Virus record (IMG/VR): IMGVR_UViG_3300009103_001286
Location: 1-43,627 of that record
Direction: 5' to 3' (one strand)
Source: a virus
Length of the DNA stretch: 43,627 bases
Positions within the stretch are counted from its first letter, which is position 1, and each line of letters opens with the position of its first letter. The translations under genes were made by a program, and so were the position numbers. The notes under the pieces are model-generated. The model searched no databases. It was not told where the DNA came from and saw only the letters and a program-made list of their open reading frames with translations. This document shows, in pieces, positions 38,260-43,627 of this stretch.

Positions 38260-39468
38260 ATGCTCCCAATAGAACCATTTAAAAGAGTTATAGACACATT
38301 AAAAGCGAACGGCAACTACAGAGTCTTCAATGACGTATTGCGAGAAGCTGGACAATATCCTAATACAATTTGGTATGGAAAACATAACATCAAAAAAGTA
38401 ATTAATTGGTGTTCAAATGATTATTTAGGTATGGGCCAACATAAAGTTGTAATGGACGCAATGAGAACAGCTTTAGAAACAACAGGTGCCGGAAGTGGTG
38501 GCACAAGAAACATATCAGGTACTTCACATTATCACGTGGCTTTAGAAATGGAGTTAGCAAGACTTCATAAAAAGCCATCTTCACTTTTATATTCATCGGC
38601 CTTTGTAGCAAATGAATGGACTTTAATTTCACTTAAAAAAATTATTCCAGATATAGAATTTGTTAGTGATAGTGAAAACCATGCTTCTATAATTATGGGA
38701 ATTAAAAATAGTGGAGCAACAAAACATATATTTGAACATAACAATTTAGAAAGTCTAGAAGAAAAATTAAAATTAGTTAAAGGTACACCTTGCGTTATAT
38801 TTGAATCTGTTTATAGCATGGATGGTGATGTAGGATACATTAAAGAAATTTGTGACATCTCTGACAAATATAATGCAATAACATTTATAGATGAAGTTCA
38901 TGCAGTAGGATTATATGGAGACGAAGGAGCCGGGTTTTTAGAAAAACAAGGCTTACAAGACAGAGTTGATATTGTTGCTGGAGGACTAGGTAAAGCATTT
39001 GGAGTTGTAGGAGGTTATGTCGCTTCTGATGCCACAGTAATAGATGCAATTAGATCCGTGTCTGCAGGATTTATTTTTACTACGAGTATGAGTCCAGTAA
39101 TATGTGCAGGTGCTTTGGCTTCTGTAAAATTTCTTAGAGACGAAGGCGGAAGAGATTTAAGACATAAACATCAACTAGCATCACAACAACTTAGAATGTT
39201 ATTAACAGAAGATCATATAGATATAGGAACATCGACATCACATTTGATTCCTGTTATGGTCAGGGATCCAGTTAAATGTAAAAAAATGAGTGATATGTTA
39301 TTACAGGATCATGACATTTATGTACAAGCAATAAACTCGCCAACAGTAAAACCTGGTACAGAACGTTTACGGTTTGCTCCTACACCTTTACATACTGAAT
39401 CTATTATATACGATTTGGTTGACAAATTAAAAATTGTTATGAAAAAAATAGAAAATGAAAAATTATAA
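38260..39468 (+). CDS. hemA: 5-Aminolevulinate synthase
   Basis: 402 residues, full length. Pyridoxal-phosphate enzyme that condenses glycine and succinyl-CoA to 5-aminolevulinate, the entry and control step of the C4 (Shemin) heme pathway. YRVFND (substrate Arg21), WCSNDYLGMGQHKVV, TGAGSGGTRNISGTSHYHV, FIDEVHAVGLYG (Asp211, His214), GGLGKAFG (Schiff-base Lys245) and GTERLRFAPTPLHT. No heme-regulatory CP motif at the N-terminus. First gene of the hemA-2OG-hemC operon. Confidence 0.97.
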   Translation: MLPIEPFKRVIDTLKANGNYRVFNDVLREAGQYPNTIWYGKHNIKKVINWCSNDYLGMGQHKVVMDAMRTALETTGAGSGGTRNISGTSHYHVALEMELARLHKKPSSLLYSSAFVANEWTLISLKKIIPDIEFVSDSENHASIIMGIKNSGATKHIFEHNNLESLEEKLKLVKGTPCVIFESVYSMDGDVGYIKEICDISDKYNAITFIDEVHAVGLYGDEGAGFLEKQGLQDRVDIVAGGLGKAFGVVGGYVASDATVIDAIRSVSAGFIFTTSMSPVICAGALASVKFLRDEGGRDLRHKHQLASQQLRMLLTEDHIDIGTSTSHLIPVMVRDPVKCKKMSDMLLQDHDIYVQAINSPTVKPGTERLRFAPTPLHTESIIYDLVDKLKIVMKKIENEKL

Positions 39469-40123
39469 AATAAGACCTTTATTTGCAATACCTTTATTTC
39501 AATCAACTGTAGATGTTTCTAAAGAAGAAAAGGATTATATCATTAATAATGTTGAATACAAAAGATATCCCGCCGATAATGGATTTGGTTCAACTAGCAA
39601 ATTTTTATTAAATGATGATAAAAGTCTAGCATCACTTAAAAAGAAAATAGATGATTGTGTTATAGAATATCTTACAACAATATTAAATGTAAATCCACAA
39701 TGTAATTTTCAAATGACTAATAGTTGGGCTGTAAGACATATTAAAGGTGATGAAGCAGGACAACATAATCACGCCAATGCTATGTTAAGTGGAATTTTAT
39801 ATATTCAAACTGACGAAAAGTCTGGTGATGTTTTGTTTACTAAAGAACGAAATTATTTTAACCTATTTAATGATCAAGTTATTCAAGTTCCATTTAACGA
39901 CCAAAATGATTATAACGCAGAAGGTTGGGCAGTTAGACCTAAAAACAATATGATATTACTATTCCCATCACATTTAAGACACGAAGTATATCCTAATGAA
40001 AGCGATATTGATAGATATTGTGTTGCTTTTAATCATTTCCCATTTGGTTCTTTTGGATATGACGACGGCTATAATAAAAATGTTCAGTTGGGTTTAAAAA
40101 ATACGACCCATGACCAAAGATAA
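39455..40123 (+). CDS. 2OG-Fe(II) oxygenase (PF13759-like)
   Basis: 222 residues. TNSWAVRHIKGDEAGQHNHA (H-x-H), MLSGILYIQTDEKSGDVLF, MILLFPSHLRHEVYPN (distal His) and DIDRYCVAFNHFPFGSFGYD (Arg). Paralogue of the 16623 and 17275 genes. Overlaps hemA and hemC by 14 bases each, so it is made with them. Substrate unknown. Confidence 0.8.
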   Translation: MKNYKIRPLFAIPLFQSTVDVSKEEKDYIINNVEYKRYPADNGFGSTSKFLLNDDKSLASLKKKIDDCVIEYLTTILNVNPQCNFQMTNSWAVRHIKGDEAGQHNHANAMLSGILYIQTDEKSGDVLFTKERNYFNLFNDQVIQVPFNDQNDYNAEGWAVRPKNNMILLFPSHLRHEVYPNESDIDRYCVAFNHFPFGSFGYDDGYNKNVQLGLKNTTHDQR

Positions 40124-40967
40124 AGTTATTATAGGAACTAGAGGTAGCAAGTTAGCTCTTGCCCAAGCGGAGAGTGTTCAAAAATTATTAAACACAAATT
40201 CTGAAATAAAAATAATAAAAACATCCGGCGACATTCACGAAAACAAAGCCATTGCCGACATAGGAGGCAAAGGTGTATTTTCTACACAAATTGAACAAGA
40301 GTTATTAGATTCAAAAATAGATATGGCTGTCCACAGTTTAAAAGATTTGCCAGGCATAATGACAAAAGGATTAGTTATTAGAGGTGTAATTGAAAGGAAT
40401 GATCCAAGAGATGTTTTAATAGGAAAAATTAAAAAAGGATCAAGAGTTGGAACAAGTTCTCCCAGAAGAACAGCTCAATTAAAATACAAAAGAAAAGACA
40501 TTGAAGTACTTCCTATTAGAGGTAATATAGATACTAGACTTAAAAAACTTGAAGATGGACAGTATGACGCAATAATTTTAGCAAAGGCAGGATTACAAAT
40601 GCTTGGATTAGAAAATAAAGCCGATAAGATATATGAACTTGACGAAATCCCACCTTGTGCTGGACAGGGAATCATCGCGATACAATCTAGAGAAAATGAC
40701 CATACTATTAATGCCAAAATCGCTTCAATAAATCACTTGCAAACATTTTATCAAGCAGAAGCAGAACGTTCTTTGTTAGAAGCTATTGGTGGAGATTGTC
40801 ATACGGCTTTAGGTTGTTATACCATGACATCAGCATATCATCTTTACATAACAAGTGAAATGTATGTAGATGGTAAAAAGTATACTGCATCCGGTTCTGA
40901 CAATGTTATTAATGCCAAAGAACTTGGAAATCGGATTGGCAAAGACTTATTAGAACAACTAGACTAA
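40110..40967 (+). CDS. hemC: Hydroxymethylbilane synthase
   Basis: 285 residues, a little short of the usual 300-320 because the last domain is trimmed. Polymerises four porphobilinogens to hydroxymethylbilane. IIGTRGSKLALAQAE, GGKGVFSTQIEQELLD, DMAVHSLKDLPG (catalytic Asp79), GTSSPRRTAQL, LPIRGNIDTRLKKLEDG and CAGQGIIAIQSRE are all present. The dipyrromethane-cofactor Cys is Cys230 (IGGDCHTALG). Confidence 0.95.
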   Translation: MTKDKVIIGTRGSKLALAQAESVQKLLNTNSEIKIIKTSGDIHENKAIADIGGKGVFSTQIEQELLDSKIDMAVHSLKDLPGIMTKGLVIRGVIERNDPRDVLIGKIKKGSRVGTSSPRRTAQLKYKRKDIEVLPIRGNIDTRLKKLEDGQYDAIILAKAGLQMLGLENKADKIYELDEIPPCAGQGIIAIQSRENDHTINAKIASINHLQTFYQAEAERSLLEAIGGDCHTALGCYTMTSAYHLYITSEMYVDGKKYTASGSDNVINAKELGNRIGKDLLEQLD

Positions 40968-40975
40968 ATATTTTT

Positions 40976-41215
40976 ATGCATCAGGATTACGATAATATGC
41001 CAAGCGAATTAATTTCGGTAGCAGAATTATGGCAAGAAGAAATTAATAAAATCACTCACGCCCTTGAATATTTAAAACTCTCAAAAGAACCAGCAGATCA
41101 AAGATTGCGTTGGAAATATGAAATTATTATTGAATATTTAAAACAAAGAGTTAAAGAAGAGATGCAAGGAATACCCCCTAAAACTTCTCCAAGAGAAAAA
41201 CGTACACTTCATTAA
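40976..41215 (+). CDS. Hypothetical helical protein
   Basis: 79 residues, helical and charged: SVAELWQEEINKITHALEYL, then KEPADQRLRWKYEIIIEYLK. Last gene of the rightward hemA group. CTAAATA ends five bases before its ATG, overlapping the hemC stop; this may be chance. Confidence 0.55.
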   Translation: MHQDYDNMPSELISVAELWQEEINKITHALEYLKLSKEPADQRLRWKYEIIIEYLKQRVKEEMQGIPPKTSPREKRTLH

Positions 41216-41631
41216 TACGGGTCATACGGACCACAAGTACTAATCACCATAAACCAAAGTTGATCATAGTCCCAAATATAATCGTGTTCTTCTTTTAAAT
41301 ATTTTTGCTGTAGAGGCCAAGCTTCTTTCTCCATTTCAGCAGTACAATTGAATTTAGCATTATTCATATCCTGAATATAGTGTATAAGTTCATGTAATAA
41401 TAGCCCTTGAACCCACGGATCATCTATATTAGTTTCTCCCCTAATATAAATGATTTTCTTCTTTAAATCATAGAACCCATGAATGTCTGAATGCTCAGGC
41501 GCTTCTCCTTTATAATAATGCCACTCTAAAGGCGCTTTATCCATACGAATAACTTGTGGTGCGGGCCAATCCACATTATAATTTGTATTTGCTCCTATCC
41601 AGAGCATTAAAGCTATAATAAGTTCTTTCAT
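41212..41631 (-). CDS. Exported HExxH metallopeptidase-like protein
   Basis: 139 residues. A short hydrophobic N-terminus (MKELIIALMLWIGANT) then LLLHELIHYIQDMN, the zinc HExxH motif at residues 80-84, and a Glu about 20 residues on (AEMEKEAWPLQQKY) as third ligand. Probably a small periplasmic zinc peptidase; a role in lysis or wall degradation is possible. Converges with the previous gene. Confidence 0.65.
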   Translation of the reverse strand: MKELIIALMLWIGANTNYNVDWPAPQVIRMDKAPLEWHYYKGEAPEHSDIHGFYDLKKKIIYIRGETNIDDPWVQGLLLHELIHYIQDMNNAKFNCTAEMEKEAWPLQQKYLKEEHDYIWDYDQLWFMVISTCGPYDPY

Positions 41632-41745
41632 AATTTATAATATTTATTTTTAAAATTTTAAGAATATTAATTAAGTGCGTATATTATTATTGTCCAAATA
41701 TAATAAGTGTGTGTTTAAGTTAAATAGTGTTAGAGTAATAGGTTA

Positions 41746-43627
41746 ATGGGAATGTCAGAGAACAATTCTATAATTGTGAAGTCTGAGGTAATGCTATATG
41801 GTAATTACCTACGGACTCATTCTGACTTACGAATAGATTACACAAACCCATTAGGAGAATCGGAAACAATCTTACTTAAAAACTATTTTCTGACATCCCC
41901 CGACCTTATTACCACTAAAGGATCAATCATCAAAGGTGACATCGTTAACCTACTCTCTGTCAATACTACACCCATTGACAATTCAACAGTTGCCTTTGAT
42001 GACCCTTCAGCAATTGGTAAGATTACAATTGCTGATGGTACTGTTATTGTTCAACGTGTTAATCAAACTATTGAACTAAATGCAGGTGATCTAATATACC
42101 TTAATGATGTTGTAGAAGCCAAAGGTGGTTCTGTTGGTATTGCGTTTGCAGATCAAACTACAATGTCCGTTGACGCAGGTTCAAAAATGGTTGTAGACGA
42201 ATTTGTTTATGATCCTGCTACTCCAACTACAGGTTCAATGAACGCAAATGTTATAACAGGAAACTTTTCTTTCGTATCAGGACAAATTGCAAAAGTAGGA
42301 AATGATGCAATGACCGTAACAACACCAGTATTAACAATTGGTGTTAGAGGTACGCAAGTGGCAGGTAAAGCATCACAAGAAGGTGAGGAAAATCAAATTG
42401 TATTACTTCCTAATGAAGATGGAACTGTAGGACAAATTTTAATTTCTAACCAATCAGGTACTGTATTATTAACAAAAGCATTTGAATCAACAACTATTAC
42501 ATCAAGTTTTATGCCACCAACTGTTCCTGTAATACTTCCTGAAGAAATTGTATTGAAAAAATTTGGTACTACAATTAATACTACACGTAGAACAGAGAAA
42601 AAAGCCGAAGAAGATCGTGACGATGAAGAATCCAAAGAAGATGAAGACGAAGAAGATGAAGATGAAGAAAAAGAAGAGGAAGTTGAGGAAGAAACTGAGG
42701 AAGAAACTGAGGAAGAAACTGAAGAGGAAGTTGAAGATCCATTCGAAGAAGAAGTTAGCGAAGAAGAATTAGAGGAAATGGAAGAAGAAATTGTTGAAGA
42801 AACAGCCCCGGTTGCTGAAGAAGAAACAATAATAGAAGAAGATATATTTGAAGAGGAACCAGTTGTCGAAGAACAAGAAGACCAACCTGTTGTGGAAGAT
42901 ACTGTTATTGAAGATGAAATTGAAGAAGAACAACCTGTTGTAGAAGATACAGTTGTTGAAGAAGAAATTATACAAGACGAAGATACTACAGAAGATACAG
43001 TTGTTGAAGATGATACTGTTACTGAAGAGGAGCCTGTTGTTGAAGAAGATACTTATGTTCCACCTGTTGTTACAGAGCCTATAGTAACTTATGAAGATCC
43101 TGTAGAAGACGAAGACACTTATACACCACCTCCTACAACAGATGATAATGTTGAAGAGGAACCCGATACATGGTATGATGATTTTGTAGAGGATCAAGAA
43201 GAGGAAGAAACAGAAGAACCGGAAACTAATGAGGCACCAACTTTTAATACAACTACTGCTGTATCAGTTGCAGAAAGTCTTTCTAATGGAGCAACAGTTA
43301 CTACTATGTCAGCAACAGATCCTAATACAGATACATCATTAAGCACATTAACGTATTCAATTACAGCAGGAAACGATGAAGGTAAATTTGCAATTAATTC
43401 ATCAACTGGTGCAATAACATATGTAGGGCAGGCATCTACATTAACAACTCAAACATTTGAAAGTTTTTCTAATGGTGCAACAGCAACAGGGTGGACTGGT
43501 GATAATGCAGTTTTAGATACTAATAAATGGACAACTGTACTAGGAAAAATTAATGGTAGCATAACTTCTGAACAAGACGTTTATAAAACATTTGACTATT
43601 CATCTGATTACGCAGGAAAAAGAGTTG
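41746..43627 (+). CDS. Giant FecR/acidic/cadherin-domain surface protein, N-terminal part
   Basis: At least 627 residues, open at the right edge (ATG 41752 is an alternative start). After a 60-residue opening, a FecR-like domain follows (about 85-200): VQRVNQTIELNAGDLIYLND, FADQTTMSVDAGSKMVVDEF, NFSFVSGQIAK, TPVLTIGVRGTQV. Residues about 285-490 are an extremely acidic linker with repeated PVVEEDT-like units. A cadherin-type module begins near 495 (APTFNTTTAVSVAESLSNG...LTYSITAGNDEGKFAI). This layout is known in large secreted adhesins; in a phage it would be a giant virion or host-surface protein. Confidence 0.75.
   Translation, partial: MGMSENNSIIVKSEVMLYGNYLRTHSDLRIDYTNPLGESETILLKNYFLTSPDLITTKGSIIKGDIVNLLSVNTTPIDNSTVAFDDPSAIGKITIADGTVIVQRVNQTIELNAGDLIYLNDVVEAKGGSVGIAFADQTTMSVDAGSKMVVDEFVYDPATPTTGSMNANVITGNFSFVSGQIAKVGNDAMTVTTPVLTIGVRGTQVAGKASQEGEENQIVLLPNEDGTVGQILISNQSGTVLLTKAFESTTITSSFMPPTVPVILPEEIVLKKFGTTINTTRRTEKKAEEDRDDEESKEDEDEEDEDEEKEEEVEEETEEETEEETEEEVEDPFEEEVSEEELEEMEEEIVEETAPVAEEETIIEEDIFEEEPVVEEQEDQPVVEDTVIEDEIEEEQPVVEDTVVEEEIIQDEDTTEDTVVEDDTVTEEEPVVEEDTYVPPVVTEPIVTYEDPVEDEDTYTPPPTTDDNVEEEPDTWYDDFVEDQEEEETEEPETNEAPTFNTTTAVSVAESLSNGATVTTMSATDPNTDTSLSTLTYSITAGNDEGKFAINSSTGAITYVGQASTLTTQTFESFSNGATATGWTGDNAVLDTNKWTTVLGKINGSITSEQDVYKTFDYSSDYAGKRV

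Noticed and set aside
19050-40967. Ordinary alphaproteobacterial chromosome carrying the hem genes
   Set aside because: Not fully excluded, but the interleaving with DenV, virion-type protein, dozens of overlapping mini-genes and late-promoter-like elements, and the lack of any translation or cell-division gene, make a phage or phage-plasmid more likely.
42563-42772. Lys-rich 69-codon open frame and the complementary-strand frames to 43197
   Set aside because: They are shadows of the acidic linker: GAA/GAG repeats read out of frame give Lys/Arg, and antisense gives Phe/Ser-rich strings.
1-43627. CRISPR array or insertion sequence
   Set aside because: No regularly spaced 25-40 base repeats with unique spacers and no transposase or terminal inverted repeats were seen; the repeats at 4.1-4.7 kb are short and unevenly spaced.

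Overview
The window is AT-rich, almost fully coding, and packed with very small genes that overlap by 1-20 bases (mostly ATGA or TAATG junctions). It reads as part of a large tailed-phage genome, probably T4-like and marine, or less likely a phage-plasmid. Evidence for phage: a T4 endonuclease V (DenV) homologue, a thermonuclease, an HNH protein and a GIY-YIG-like protein, a SpeD-family decarboxylase, eleven 2OG-Fe(II) oxygenase-fold proteins, a virion-type protein ending in a C-terminus common in marine phage fibres, a cluster of CCA-encoding tRNA genes, many 20-110 residue proteins of the kind seen in marine T4-like phages, and a few TATAAATA-type elements like T4 late promoters. There is no terminase, portal, capsid, DNA polymerase, rRNA or ribosomal protein gene here, so the phage call is an inference. 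The alphaproteobacterial flavour of several genes (ALA synthase, FdxA-type ferredoxin) suggests the host group.

Layout. 1-3.95 kb: leftward small phage genes under a family of near-identical sigma70-type promoters. 3.95-4.97 kb: the only large non-coding stretch, with several arrays of short repeats, a candidate origin or control region. 5-9 kb: rightward small secreted or membrane proteins, an FkbM methyltransferase and a virion-like protein. 9-14.5 kb, leftward: YhhQ-type transporter, ferrochelatase HemH, four 2OG-type proteins (one lacking its metal motif), and a GIY-YIG-like protein. 14.7-16.4 kb, rightward: one more 2OG enzyme and an SGNH-like protein. 16.4-20.1 kb, leftward: four more 2OG enzymes and HemE. 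20.2-27.7 kb, rightward: an unknown structured RNA, tiny basic proteins, Pcm, tRNA-Asp, SufB-NadA, four more tRNAs and a DAO-family oxidoreductase. 27.7-36.2 kb, leftward: HemF, a lipoprotein, thermonuclease, ferredoxin, DenV, a degenerate CTP-synthase-like domain, DnaK, then a run of 12 mini-genes. 36.3-41.2 kb, mostly rightward: SpeD-like protein, YqgE, HemA (ALAS), a further 2OG enzyme and HemC. 41.7 kb to the end: the start of a very large FecR/acidic/cadherin protein.

The most striking content is five enzymes of heme biosynthesis (HemA, HemC, HemE, HemF, HemH), scattered in four places among phage-type genes together with iron- and oxygen-dependent proteins (2OG oxygenases, SufB, NadA, ferredoxin). 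HemB, HemD and a protoporphyrinogen oxidase are absent from the window and would have to come from the host or from outside it. Single phage-borne ALA synthases from aquatic samples are known; a set spanning the first to the last step of the pathway would be new to my knowledge. The genes plausibly keep heme, Fe-S and NAD supply running while the host is taken over.

Regulation visible in the sequence: TTGAC-N17-TATAAT promoters, many placed only 5-8 bases before the start codon (leaderless messages); a promoter subfamily with a conserved spacer and, at three sites, an upstream box at two helically phased distances; a perfect-consensus promoter for dnaK; and a pair of covarying hairpins with the same 8-base loop.
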